Below the pieces are notes generated by a model. It was not told where the DNA came from. It worked only from the letters and a program-made list of their open reading frames with translations, and searched no databases. A DNA stretch of 64,000 bases, taken from NCBI RefSeq assembly GCF_007751035.1, contig NZ_CP036433.1:6243001-6307000 (forward strand), read 5' to 3'. This DNA comes from Lignipirellula cremea. Lineage in GTDB: Bacteria; Planctomycetota; Planctomycetia; Pirellulales; Pirellulaceae. The position numbers and the translations under genes are program-made. Shown in pieces: positions 8,096-16,625 of the stretch; positions within the stretch are counted from its first letter, which is position 1; the number at the start of each line of letters is the position of its first letter.

Positions 8096-9631
8096 ATGCG
8101 CAAATTTGCCCACACCTTGTTTGCCCAATCCTTGTTTGCCTGCGGAGGGGCCGTGCTGATGCTGCTGATCGGATCCGCCGCCGACGCCGGAGAGTTTGCT
8201 TTCTACGACGAGAACGTGCTGGGCTCTTCGTGGGAGTTTCGCTGCTCAGCCCCGACCGAGGAAAACGCACGCCAGGCGGGACAGACGGCGTTACAAGAGA
8301 TCGAACGGCTGCGCGCCGTGCTGAGCACCTGGGACCAAACGAGCGAAATCTCCCGCTGGTTGAAAACGCCAGGCGCCGCCGTCTCCGTATCTCCCGATCT
8401 CTGGAACGTGCTGCACCAGGCCGACCAGTGGGAAAAAACCAGCGGCGGCGCCTTCAACCCGCGCGTCGCGTCAGCGGCGCGCCTGTGGGCTGCGGCCGCA
8501 AAAGCGGGTCGTCCGCCGGGCGAAGAGCCGTTAGCGCAGGCTGCGGCCGAACTTTCGCAACCGGCATGGCGACTGGGCCCTGCCGGCCAGGCGGAACGCC
8601 AGGGTGAAGCGCCCGTCAGCATCGACGGCCTGGCCAAAGGGTACATCCTGGACTGCGTCTGTCGGCGGCTGCGGGAACGTCATTCCGAAGTGACAAGTTT
8701 CGTCGTGAATCTGGGCGGCGACCTGCGGACGATCGGAACGCCGCAAACCATTTCGATTGCAGACCCGCTGACTCCCGCCGAGAACGGTCGTCCTGTCAGC
8801 CGTTTTCTGTTGCCGGCGAACCAGGCCGTCGCCACCAGCGGCGGTTATCGCCGCTTCTGGGAAATCCAGGGCCAGCGGTACTCCCATCTGATCGATCCGC
8901 GCACCGCGCGACCGGCCGCGCAGGTGCAAAGCGCGACCGTCACGGCGGCCACCGCCGCCGACGCCGACGCCGCCGCAACCATTCTGGGCGTGCTCGATCC
9001 GGCAGCCGGGCTCAAGCTGATCGCTTCCTTGCCGGACATGGAATGCCTGATCGTCGACCAGCAAGGACGCCTGCACCGCTCGTCAGGCTGGGCCGACAGG
9101 GAACGTCAGGCGCCCCAGCCGTTGCACCTGACCGCCCTGGCGGACGCAGCGCCGCAGCGCCAGCTGCTGATCCAGTTCACCCTGAAGAAGCCCGACACGT
9201 TCCGTTATCGGCGACCCTACCTGGCGATCTGGCTGGAAAACAGCGAAGGCTTTCCGGTCAAGACAGCCCTGCTGTGGATGATGACCGATGTCCCCGGACC
9301 ACGCTGGCATCGCGAGCTGACCCGCTGGTACCGGAACGATCGCATCCGCAAGGAAGCCGAAGGTTCCGAGTTGATCGGCGTCATCACCGGCGCCACCCGC
9401 GGCCCGGGCGACTACCAGGCCGTCTTTGACGGAACGGATAACAAAGGGAAGCCGTTGGCCGCAGGCGAGTACCTGCTTTGCATCGAGATCGCCCGCGAGC
9501 ACGGCGACTATAAACTGTTGCGCAAACGGGTCGAACTGGGGAACGGCCCGTTAGAACCGTACACCTTCCGGGAGAATCCCGAAATCGAGGCCAGCTTCAC
9601 CTACGATTTTCCACCCGCCCGGGAAGAGTAG
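8096..9631 (+). CDS. ApbE-like FAD:protein FMN transferase fused to DUF2271
   Basis: 511 residues from ATG 8096, where a signal peptide (MRKFAHTLFAQSLF...SAADAG) begins; an in-frame ATG at 8030 would bury it. The N-terminal two thirds is ApbE: IDGLAKGYILD, VNLGGDLRTIG, YSHLIDPRTARPA and the T/A/D-rich stretch TAATAADADAAA near the C-terminal end of the domain. ApbE attaches FMN to Thr of exported flavoproteins such as NqrB/RnfG. The remaining ~150 residues match DUF2271 (WHRELTRWYRND, GDYQAVFDGTDNKGKPL), a domain that occurs alone or next to ApbE in other bacteria. No candidate flavoprotein target is in the window. Probably periplasmic. Confidence 0.87.
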   Translation: MRKFAHTLFAQSLFACGGAVLMLLIGSAADAGEFAFYDENVLGSSWEFRCSAPTEENARQAGQTALQEIERLRAVLSTWDQTSEISRWLKTPGAAVSVSPDLWNVLHQADQWEKTSGGAFNPRVASAARLWAAAAKAGRPPGEEPLAQAAAELSQPAWRLGPAGQAERQGEAPVSIDGLAKGYILDCVCRRLRERHSEVTSFVVNLGGDLRTIGTPQTISIADPLTPAENGRPVSRFLLPANQAVATSGGYRRFWEIQGQRYSHLIDPRTARPAAQVQSATVTAATAADADAAATILGVLDPAAGLKLIASLPDMECLIVDQQGRLHRSSGWADRERQAPQPLHLTALADAAPQRQLLIQFTLKKPDTFRYRRPYLAIWLENSEGFPVKTALLWMMTDVPGPRWHRELTRWYRNDRIRKEAEGSELIGVITGATRGPGDYQAVFDGTDNKGKPLAAGEYLLCIEIAREHGDYKLLRKRVELGNGPLEPYTFRENPEIEASFTYDFPPAREE

Positions 9632-9669
9632 CCGCGGCGAAGGTCTTTGCACCCTTTCACCAGCGTTAA

Positions 9670-9719
9670 ACGCCGGACAGTCGTCTTTCACTCCGTGAAA
9701 GAACGCTTACTTTCTGCGC
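9670..9719 (-). repeat. Interspersed hairpin repeat, copy B (inverted)
   Basis: Read on the minus strand it matches copy A at 4684-4754: GCGCAGAAAGT, the CTTTCACGGAGTGAAAG palindrome (9685-9701) and CGACTGTCCGGCGT. The first hairpin of copy A is missing. It lies between the convergent ApbE and BBP7-like genes, where it may also act as a transcript end. Confidence 0.75.
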
Positions 9720-9773
9720 CTGCTCTTGTGCCCAGCGACGAAAGCAGGATCGAAAGGTCATTTCCCGCGCGTT

Positions 9774-11132
9774 CTACCAGCGGAAGACGCCGCCGATGTT
9801 TGGCCCGTGGTACAGAATCTGGCCGTCGTGATCCAGCCGCCCGGGACCAAGCCGCAAGGTGTTGATATCGCGTTCAAAATTATCAGCGCCCAGGGCGACA
9901 CCCGTGATGACCGTGGCGTGGTATCCCAGGCGCAGGGTGAAGCGCGGGGTGATCGTGTAATTTGCGACCAGGCTCAGATCGCCAATAAACGCCGTGCGGG
10001 TTTCGTTCCGTCCGGTCTGGGTGAACGTGCTGACGGCGCCCGTTTCGTTGAGATAGCCGGTTTGCTGCGAAGCGTCGTTGCTGGCGATGGCGCCTTTGGC
10101 TTCGAGTTCCAGCCCCCAGAAGTCGGCGGCGCGGATCTGCATTAATCCGCCAATCTGCACGGCAAACAGGTCGTTATTGGCGGCCACGTTTACCAGATTT
10201 CGCGAACCGGCTGCACTACTCGACGTCGTCAGATACTGGAAGCTCTCATTCACACGGGAGTACCGCAGCCCATACAGCAGGAAGAACTCGTAGGGTCCCT
10301 CCGGCATGATCAGCTTCTGCCGGATGTTCAGCTCCACGTTGTCATAGCTCGACGTGTAGGCAATCTGCGCGAAGTCGTTGAAGTCGAGCCCGACCGTGGC
10401 CGGATTGCCAAAATCGGTAAACGGCGAAGTCAGATCGCCTGTGCCAGCCTGGGTATTCGGGGTGTCGTCGCGGACGAACACCTGATCGGACCAGTTGGTC
10501 AGGCCCGTATAAGAAGCCTCCAGGCTGAACCGGGCCGTCAGATCACGCCCCAGGATAAATCGCCCGCCCAGGTCAAAGCCCGCATCGAGCATACGCGAGT
10601 GGAGCGGACGACTGCTGCTGCCGTTGAGCCCCTGGAAGGCATACTCATGGGCCACATCGCGCTGCAACGGCTGGGCGTCGACCACGACATACCAGCGATA
10701 TTCGGGAACCGGGTTGCCGAGAAACTCGGGATAAACATAGCCATCCACCGTCCGGCGGTTCGGGGGAATAAAGTCTAGTGCAGAAGCTGGCCCCTGCAGC
10801 ACGCCCGGTTCAGGTCCCCAGACTTCGGGTCCGCCGCCGTCGGTCCATATTTGCGGCGGCAACGGAGAAGTCGCGCCAATCGGCGCGCCGTCCTGATAAA
10901 CGGGCGACGGCGCCGAATCCGGCAAAGTTTCCAAGGCGCCCTGGTTCGACGGCGGGTATTCGCTGACCGGCGGAAAAGCGGTCGGTCCCTGGGCAAGCAG
11001 GATCGCCGGGGCGCTGGCCATCGCGCCGACCGCCACGGCCCACGCGGTGATGGCGCCAGCCGCCAGGGATTTGGCGCGCAGCAAGAAGGCGGCCGTCTTT
11101 CTCTTGGAACCTGGTAAGTTCATTGCGAACAT
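9774..11132 (-). CDS. BBP7-like outer-membrane beta-barrel protein
   Basis: 452 residues from the ATG at 11130-11132, preceded by GAGA 6 bases upstream; ATG 11123 three codons later is an alternative. A basic N-terminus (GSKRKTAAFLLRAK) and hydrophobic stretch to LLAQGP form a signal peptide. After a Pro-rich linker (about 55-130) come regular amphipathic strands: RWYVVVDAQPLQRDV, FSLEASYTG, NVELNIRQKL, FFLLYGLRYSRV, GLELEAKGAIASND, FTLRLGYHATVITGVAL, ending in FRW. This is the strand spacing and aromatic terminus of the BBP7 family, but more distant from the 5903-7555 protein than a close paralogue would be. Located convergently to ApbE; function unknown, outer-membrane location inferred. 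Confidence 0.75.
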   Translation of the reverse strand: MFAMNLPGSKRKTAAFLLRAKSLAAGAITAWAVAVGAMASAPAILLAQGPTAFPPVSEYPPSNQGALETLPDSAPSPVYQDGAPIGATSPLPPQIWTDGGGPEVWGPEPGVLQGPASALDFIPPNRRTVDGYVYPEFLGNPVPEYRWYVVVDAQPLQRDVAHEYAFQGLNGSSSRPLHSRMLDAGFDLGGRFILGRDLTARFSLEASYTGLTNWSDQVFVRDDTPNTQAGTGDLTSPFTDFGNPATVGLDFNDFAQIAYTSSYDNVELNIRQKLIMPEGPYEFFLLYGLRYSRVNESFQYLTTSSSAAGSRNLVNVAANNDLFAVQIGGLMQIRAADFWGLELEAKGAIASNDASQQTGYLNETGAVSTFTQTGRNETRTAFIGDLSLVANYTITPRFTLRLGYHATVITGVALGADNFERDINTLRLGPGRLDHDGQILYHGPNIGGVFRW

Positions 11133-11615
11133 TGCGCATCTCAGAGAACATGGATCAGGACGACCGAGGATCAATTTTCAGGATCGTTGCCAAAGGTATC
11201 GCAACGACGATGCTCGCCGCGCCAGTCACAGGCGACGCCGCCTTCCACGGTTTGAAGGCGCAGGCGCACAACCATTTCCTTTTTGAGGAGTTTCGCCTCC
11301 TTCCCACTTATCGGCCGATTCGGCCGGTAAACCTAGAACAATTGGCACAATCGGCAAAATCCTTCCCAGCCAAACCTGCCAAACCTGCCATCCGCAAGGA
11401 CGTTCCCACAGGAGGGGATCTGCGGCACTTACCCGTTTTGGGCTTGCGTTTGCGGTGATTGTGGTTAAAAAAACATCCTTCCCCCGCCTTCGATCTTATT
11501 CCTTTCTGTTTGAGCGCCAAAAATCCTTCCCTGCTCCCGCTGCCTGCATTCGGCATCCACCGATCGGTGGGACGGCTGCCAGGAATGTGGAAACGGTGCG
11601 TCGCCTGGGTGCTGC
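11133..11615. other. Divergent intergenic region before the phosphatase gene
   Basis: 483 bases between divergently read genes. Besides a tandem AAACCTGCC pair near 11382-11399 I see no structured element, gene or consensus promoter. Both flanking promoters should lie here. Confidence 0.45.
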
Positions 11616-12767
11616 ATGTCGTCTGCGGCGTTTCGCCTGCTCCTGTTTGAAGACAACCGTACGGATCGAAACCTGATCCGGGAATGGCTGTCTGATTCCT
11701 CGGTCCGGTTTGACATGACGTGCGTCGAACGGCTGCACGAGGGTCTCGCCCTGCTGGCCGAAGCAGCGGACGCTTTCGATCTGCTGGTGGTCGATCTGAC
11801 GCTGCCCGACAGCTCCGGTCTGGCAACCTTCGAGAAAGTCCACCAGGCCGCCCCCCAGCTTCCCATCGTGGTGCTCAGCAGCATGGCCGATGAAGAGCTG
11901 GCCGTCAAAGCAGTGCAGCTAGGCGCCGAAGACTACCTGATGAAGGGGCAAGCGTACTCCGACTGGCTGGAGCGGTCGCTGCGATACGCGATTGAACGCC
12001 GGAGAATGCGCGACGCCATCATGGCGGCCGAGGCCGAACTGCGGACTCGCCAGGAGGCTTCACGCGTAGCCCGCCACATTCAGCAACAATTATTCCCCCG
12101 CCAGGCGCCAGCGTTTCCCGGCTTTGAGATTGCCGGCGCCTCCTTCCCGGCCGACGAAACGGGCGGCGACTATTTCGATTATCTACCCATGGGCGACGGC
12201 AGTTACGGGCTGGTCATTGGCGACGTCGGCGGCCACGGCATCGGCCCGGCCTTGCTGATGGCGGGGCTGCACTCCTATCTGCGAGCGCTGCTGGTCACCC
12301 ATCCCCATCTCAGCGACACGTTGTTCGCCACCAACAACTTGCTGACCGAGGACACCCAGCAGGAACGCCTGGTCACGCTGTTCTTTGTCGAGCTGCACCC
12401 GTTTACCCGCCAGTTGCGGTACGCGGCCGCCGGTCAACTGGGCCTGCTGCTGAGGGCGTCCGGCGAAGTGGTGGAGCTGCGCGACGACAACCTGCCGTTT
12501 GGAGTCGCCCTGGACTGCGGTTACAGCGTGTCGGACTTTCTGCAGTTAGCGTCGGGCGACTGGCTGTTGCTGTATACCGACGGACTAACGGAACGACAAA
12601 CTTTGGCGAATGCCGCATATGGCGAACAACGCCTGCTGGACTTTGTCGCCGAGCATCGCCGTTTGAGCGCGGAGGAAATGGTCGACGCCGTCTTTGGCGA
12701 CGCCATGCAGTTTTCCACCCGGAAGCAGTACGACGACATCACACTTCTCTTTACCAAAGTGCTCTGA
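11616..12767 (+). CDS. Receiver-PP2C (RsbU/SpoIIE-type) response regulator phosphatase
   Basis: 383 residues. Residues 1-125 form a receiver domain: acidic pair E12-D13, phospho-acceptor D60 in VVDLTLPDSSG, S88/S89 and K110. A helical linker (about 126-160, EAELRTRQEASRVARHIQQQLFP) leads to a SpoIIE/PP2C domain with metal-binding Asp in GGDYFDYL (185) and IGDVGGHG (203), then LLLYTDGLTER and DDITLLF. Such proteins dephosphorylate a STAS anti-anti-sigma protein when the receiver is phosphorylated. The gene 51 bases downstream encodes a STAS protein, which fits a partner-switch pair. The cognate histidine kinase and anti-sigma kinase are not in the window. Start context is weak (no clear Shine-Dalgarno). 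Confidence 0.92.
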   Translation: MSSAAFRLLLFEDNRTDRNLIREWLSDSSVRFDMTCVERLHEGLALLAEAADAFDLLVVDLTLPDSSGLATFEKVHQAAPQLPIVVLSSMADEELAVKAVQLGAEDYLMKGQAYSDWLERSLRYAIERRRMRDAIMAAEAELRTRQEASRVARHIQQQLFPRQAPAFPGFEIAGASFPADETGGDYFDYLPMGDGSYGLVIGDVGGHGIGPALLMAGLHSYLRALLVTHPHLSDTLFATNNLLTEDTQQERLVTLFFVELHPFTRQLRYAAAGQLGLLLRASGEVVELRDDNLPFGVALDCGYSVSDFLQLASGDWLLLYTDGLTERQTLANAAYGEQRLLDFVAEHRRLSAEEMVDAVFGDAMQFSTRKQYDDITLLFTKVL

Positions 12768-12818
12768 CCGCATACCATACCACTCACTCGTGCATCGAGT
12801 ATCCAAGGAACCGGGCCC

Positions 12819-13190
12819 GTGCCGCAAGATTATCGCCTGCTTACGATTGAAAGCCGCCAGGACGACGAGATTCTCGTGGTCTGCCTGCGTGGGATTGATC
12901 TGATCGATCGCATTTACGCCCAGGATTTCCAGCGTGAACTGAGCCTTCTGATCCAGGAGCGCCAGCCTGGCAAACTGGTCGTCAGCTTTCGGAACTTGGG
13001 CCTGTGCTCTACCGAAGTCGTCAACGGCATGCTGCAGGTGCGGCAACAGATGCTCGCCGTCCAAGGGCGCCTGGCTTTGTGCGAAATGTCGCCGCAGATT
13101 CGCCAGGTGTTTCGCGTGCTCAACCTGGAACAAACCGTGTTCGAGATCTACGACGCCCTGGAGGACGCCACGCTGGCGCTCGCCTCCTGA
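12819..13190 (+). CDS. STAS-domain anti-anti-sigma-factor-like protein
   Basis: 123 residues from GTG 12819, with AAGGAA 7 bases upstream; no better ATG exists. One STAS domain fills the protein: LVVCLRGIDLIDR, KLVVSFRNLGLCSTEVVNGML and GRLALCEMSPQIRQVFRVLNL. The Ser/Thr in LCSTEVV sits where RsbV/SpoIIAA proteins are phosphorylated. It follows the phosphatase gene by 51 bases on the same strand and is very likely its substrate. The output (sigma factor, kinase or another complex) is not visible. A stressosome-type role is possible but unsupported. Confidence 0.88.
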   Translation: MPQDYRLLTIESRQDDEILVVCLRGIDLIDRIYAQDFQRELSLLIQERQPGKLVVSFRNLGLCSTEVVNGMLQVRQQMLAVQGRLALCEMSPQIRQVFRVLNLEQTVFEIYDALEDATLALAS

Positions 13191-13245
13191 AACAGCTACC
13201 GACGCGTGTGCTCTCTTTGCAGACCCGCCCCGAAGTAACGTGCGG

Positions 13246-13995
13246 CTATTGCTGGCCGGCGGGTTCGGTTTTTTCGGCCGCGGGCGATTCCGGTTTTTCG
13301 GGCTTGGAACCGAGCGGATTGGCGGCCGTAATCAGAATGGTCGAGGCGAACAGCTGTCCCTCGCGACCCGGATAGTGCATCCCTTCCAGCCGCACTTTAT
13401 CGCCCGGTTGGGCGGCGCTGACATCGGCCACGTCGACGCGAATCGCGGCCTTGGGAGAAAGTTCCGCCACAATGTTCGACCTGCCGGCGGCGATCGTGAT
13501 CTGGTCGCCCGCAATGCGTCCCAGGCGGCCGACCACGGTGCAGGTGACCGTCGCGACCTTCGCCTTGGTTTCGCCAAACAGCGGCTCCCCGCCGATTGGC
13601 GCCCCTTCGGGTTTCACGCCGATCTGATCGTCTTCGCGGGGAGTGATGATGGTGATCTCGTCCAACGCCGAAAGCAGCACGCCGCTGGCGTTGAACACCG
13701 CGCGGAATTTGACCAGCATCCCCCGCTGCAGAAAGTTCCGGTCGGCGGGTCCCACCAGCGACACGCCCTGCTTGTTCTCCGGCAAAAGGGCCAGCCACTG
13801 GTCGCCTTCCTCGGTCTTCACGGCGATCACATTCCCTTGCCTGCCGACATACTCTCCTTCTCCTTTCCAGCGCACGCTCGGTTTCTCTTGCCCCACGGGA
13901 GCTGCACTCGGACGACGTCCATAAGGATTCTGGGCCGTAACCACGGTCGGAACCGTTACCAGGGCTAGCAGCGATAGCAGAAGAATCGGGCGCAT
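13246..13995 (-). CDS. Secreted protein of unknown function, paralogue of 49853-50692
   Basis: 249 residues from ATG 13995 with GAGG 8 bases upstream; a signal peptide (MRPILLLSLLALVTVP...VTAQ) follows. The body is made of beta-rich segments: GEYVGRQGNVIAVKTEEGDQ, NFLQRGMLVKFRAVFNASG, ATVTCTVVGRLGRIAGDQI and GDKVRLEGMHYPG, compatible with two OB-fold-like barrels. The C-terminus is Lys/Glu/Pro-rich. The same order of segments occurs in the secreted protein at 49853-50692 (EGTLLTRSGGQYVVKL, RQGMYVELKGIVKDRK, VSGRLQKLTSVHAFTI). No described family is recognised. It converges on the STAS gene. Confidence 0.75.
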   Translation of the reverse strand: MRPILLLSLLALVTVPTVVTAQNPYGRRPSAAPVGQEKPSVRWKGEGEYVGRQGNVIAVKTEEGDQWLALLPENKQGVSLVGPADRNFLQRGMLVKFRAVFNASGVLLSALDEITIITPREDDQIGVKPEGAPIGGEPLFGETKAKVATVTCTVVGRLGRIAGDQITIAAGRSNIVAELSPKAAIRVDVADVSAAQPGDKVRLEGMHYPGREGQLFASTILITAANPLGSKPEKPESPAAEKTEPAGQQ

Positions 13996-14124
13996 CAATC
14001 GAACCTCAAAATCAGGGCGGGAGAACAGCGCAGGCGATATCGCCGGTGGCAGGGAGGAACACAGGCAGCGGATTTCCACCAGAATAACGCGACGCCCGGC
14101 GAAAATCCACTAGCATGAGGCCCC

Positions 14125-14195
14125 GTAGCCGAACTCGCCAGAGTTTGGAACCTGGTCCCTGGATACGCCCTCCAAAGCCTGGCGACTTCGGCTAC
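14125..14195. repeat. REP-like long inverted repeat
   Basis: The arms at 14125-14149 and 14171-14195 are 25 bases each and complementary except for three positions; the arms start and end with GTAGCCGAA/TTCGGCTAC and CGCCAG/CTGGCG. The 21-base loop is unstructured. It sits between divergent genes, about 100 bases before the prepilin-peptidase-like gene. From memory, similar GTAGCCGAA palindromes are common in Pirellulales genomes; no second copy was found in this window. Confidence 0.75.
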
Positions 14196-14299
14196 CTAAG
14201 GGCGCCGGGCCAGTTCTTCAAGTCGTTGGTCTACGAAGCGGAAGCGTGGCTGTTATAATCCGGCCTTGCTGATCGTCGCCATGCCGGGTTGATGCACTT

Positions 14300-15628
14300 A
14301 TGATCGAATGGATTTCCACTGTCCCGCTGCCTGTTCGCATGGTGGCCCTGTTCGCCGTCGGCGCTTGCGTTGGCTCCTGGGTAAACCGCTCGATTTATCA
14401 GTGGTCCATCACACAACCGCCCATGAGCCCTTGGATGCGTCGGCACCCTAAAGCTCCGCCCCGCCAGTGGTTTGACTACCTGCCGATCCTGGGCTGGTGG
14501 GGTTTGCAACGGGAAGAGCCAATCTACGGCCGCTTTTACTGGCTGCGGCCGATGGCGATTGAGATCGGCCTGGGGTTCAGTTTTGCGGCCCTGTACCAGT
14601 GGGAAATCCTGGGCGGGCAGTATCCGTCGTTTCTGGGCGAACAGGAACGTCTGACGCTGGCCAACAGCCAGCTGTTCGCTCTGCATGTGCGCTATCTGGC
14701 CCACCTCATTCTGATCACCCTGATGGCGATCGCCACGTTCATTGACTTTGACGAGCGGATCATCCCCGACCAGGTCACGGTGACCGGAGCCTTGCTGGCC
14801 CTGCTGCTGGCGACGGTGGCGCCCGATGTGCGGCTGCCCATTTTTCCGACCGTATACAACGGCGTCGAATCCTCATCGCCCCAGGTGACGTACGCTCTGC
14901 TGCATGCCGCGTCCCCGCAAACCTGGCCGGCCTGGCTGCAGACCAGATCGGGTCTGGGCTGCGGGCTGGCCTGTTTCTGGGGCTGGTGCTTCGCCATCTG
15001 GCCGAAAATCTGGGACACGCGTTTCGGCTATTTGAAAGCCCTGCAGTTCATGTGGGCCAGCATGATTGGCGCCCCGCGGAAGCATCAACGGGCCGATCTG
15101 CCCCCACGGCGCCATGCGTTATGGCTGATGCTGGCGATCGGTATCGTTGGCGGCGCCGGCGTGGCTGCGGGCTGGGCCTGGGGCGGCGAGCACTGGCTGT
15201 CGTTGATGTCGGCGTTGGTTGGACTGGCGTTTGGCGGAGGGATGATCTGGGCCGTGCGGATCGTCGGCAAAGCGGCCCTGCGACAGGAAGCGATGGGCTT
15301 TGGCGACGTCACGCTGATGGCGATGATCGGCGCCTTTCTGGGCTGGCAGACGGCTTTGCTGGTCTTCTTTTGTGCGCCGTTCACCTCGCTGGTGATCGCG
15401 GTGGCGCAGAAGATTTTCAGCGGCGAAAGCCATATCGCCTTTGGGCCGTACCTGTGTGCGGCCGCGCTCATCCTGCTGCTTTGGTGGGGCGACCTGTGGA
15501 ACGGCTGGGCCGACGATATCTTTGGCCTGGGCTGGTACATTCCCCAGTTGCTGCTGGTACTGCTTGTCCTGATGGGCGGCATGCTGATGGGCTTGCGGCT
15601 GATGCGCGAGCGGGGCGAACCGGCGTGA
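14300..15628 (+). CDS. Prepilin-type (A24) aspartic peptidase-like membrane protein
   Basis: 442 residues, polytopic. The two catalytic Asp of the A24 family are visible: D149 in FIDFDERIIPD and D336 in the GxGD motif MGFGDVTLMAMIGAFLGW. The N-terminal region (about 55-90, DYLPILGWWGLQREEPIYGRFYWLRPMAIE) aligns with the N-terminal methylase-associated part of PilD/GspO but lacks the four Cys normally present, so any methylation or zinc function is probably lost. About 185 residues separate the two Asp; part of this is a soluble, basic segment (about 235-270). The role would be processing of type IV pilin-like or pseudopilin leader peptides; no pilin gene is nearby. Alone on its strand. Confidence 0.85.
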   Translation: MIEWISTVPLPVRMVALFAVGACVGSWVNRSIYQWSITQPPMSPWMRRHPKAPPRQWFDYLPILGWWGLQREEPIYGRFYWLRPMAIEIGLGFSFAALYQWEILGGQYPSFLGEQERLTLANSQLFALHVRYLAHLILITLMAIATFIDFDERIIPDQVTVTGALLALLLATVAPDVRLPIFPTVYNGVESSSPQVTYALLHAASPQTWPAWLQTRSGLGCGLACFWGWCFAIWPKIWDTRFGYLKALQFMWASMIGAPRKHQRADLPPRRHALWLMLAIGIVGGAGVAAGWAWGGEHWLSLMSALVGLAFGGGMIWAVRIVGKAALRQEAMGFGDVTLMAMIGAFLGWQTALLVFFCAPFTSLVIAVAQKIFSGESHIAFGPYLCAAALILLLWWGDLWNGWADDIFGLGWYIPQLLLVLLVLMGGMLMGLRLMRERGEPA

Positions 15629-15661
15629 TCCCGCACGCCGGCCGGTTCCGGCAGGATCGAG

Positions 15662-16567
15662 CTACTTCTTCGCTTCCAGCAGTCCGTTGACCTTCATCCA
15701 CTCGCCGCAGCGGTCGTGCCAGGTGGACACCGGGTTGGACGATTCGCGCAGGCCATAGCCGTGGCCGCCTTGCGAATAGATGTGCAGTTCGGCGACGACT
15801 TTCGCCTTCTTCAAGGCGATGAACAAGTAAGCGGCGCCCAGTCCGCGGTCGGCATCGTCCTGGGTCACGGCGATAAACGCGGGCGGCGTATTCTCATTGA
15901 CGGCCAGCAACGGCTGCAGGTTATTCGGCTGGCTCTCATCGGCCAGGTAGGCCGGATAAATGGGAATAATGAAGTCGGGCCGGCAGCTCAGTTCATCGGC
16001 CGCATCCACCTTGGCGTACGACGTTTTGTCGTAGTTCGTCCCGGCGACGGCCGTCAAATGCCCGCCGGCCGAAAAGCCCAGCATCCCCAGCCGATCCGGA
16101 TCAATGCCCCACTCTTCCGCATGCTGGCGGGTCAACCGCAGGGCTCGCTGCGCATCGGCCAAAGGCGCCGCATGGGGCGCGTCCTTGTCGCGGCGAGGCA
16201 CCCGATACTTGAGCAGCACGGCCGTCACCCCGATCGAGTTGAGCCACTCGGCGACTTCCGTCCCTTCCAGATCCCAGGCCAGAATGCTGTAACCGCCGCC
16301 AGGGGCGATCAGCACCGCGCAACCGTTCGCCTTGTCGGCCGGCGGACGAAACACGGTCAGCGTGGGCTCGCTCACATTCGCCAGGCGAATCACCTGCTTC
16401 TGACCCGGTCGTCCCGGCATTTCGCCTTCGGGACCAATTTTGCCCGACTCGCCCGGGGCATCGCCAGGCCAGAGTTTCATCGGCTTGTTCTCGACGCCCT
16501 GCACGGCCAGCAAAGGGATCGCCAGCAGCAACAGCGGGGCAAAGGTGCGAATCAAAGGGCAAAGCAT
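15662..16567 (-). CDS. Secreted alpha/beta-hydrolase (BD-FAE/acetylxylan-esterase-like)
   Basis: 301 residues from ATG 16567 with AAGGAA 8 bases upstream and a signal peptide (MLCPLIRTFAPLLLLAIPLLA). A longer upstream reading is not supported. Catalytic features: oxyanion loop APGGGYSILAWDLEG, nucleophile Ser in GFSAGGHL, candidate acid in TQDDADRG and His in GGHGYGL. TAVLLKYRVPRR is typical of the family. Likely an exported esterase acting on esterified plant or algal polysaccharide, consistent with the sulfatase and GH42-like genes in the window; the exact ester is inferred. It converges closely on the A24 peptidase gene (33-base gap). Confidence 0.88.
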   Translation of the reverse strand: MLCPLIRTFAPLLLLAIPLLAVQGVENKPMKLWPGDAPGESGKIGPEGEMPGRPGQKQVIRLANVSEPTLTVFRPPADKANGCAVLIAPGGGYSILAWDLEGTEVAEWLNSIGVTAVLLKYRVPRRDKDAPHAAPLADAQRALRLTRQHAEEWGIDPDRLGMLGFSAGGHLTAVAGTNYDKTSYAKVDAADELSCRPDFIIPIYPAYLADESQPNNLQPLLAVNENTPPAFIAVTQDDADRGLGAAYLFIALKKAKVVAELHIYSQGGHGYGLRESSNPVSTWHDRCGEWMKVNGLLEAKK

Positions 16568-16625
16568 CAGACAGATTCCTTGGTGAAGGTTGGTAAAAGT
16601 GCAAACGCAGAAAGGCGACAATCCC

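Noticed and set aside
11340-11370. Possible sigma54 promoter (TGGCAC...GGCA)
   Set aside because: The second element is two bases too close to the first for the -24/-12 geometry.
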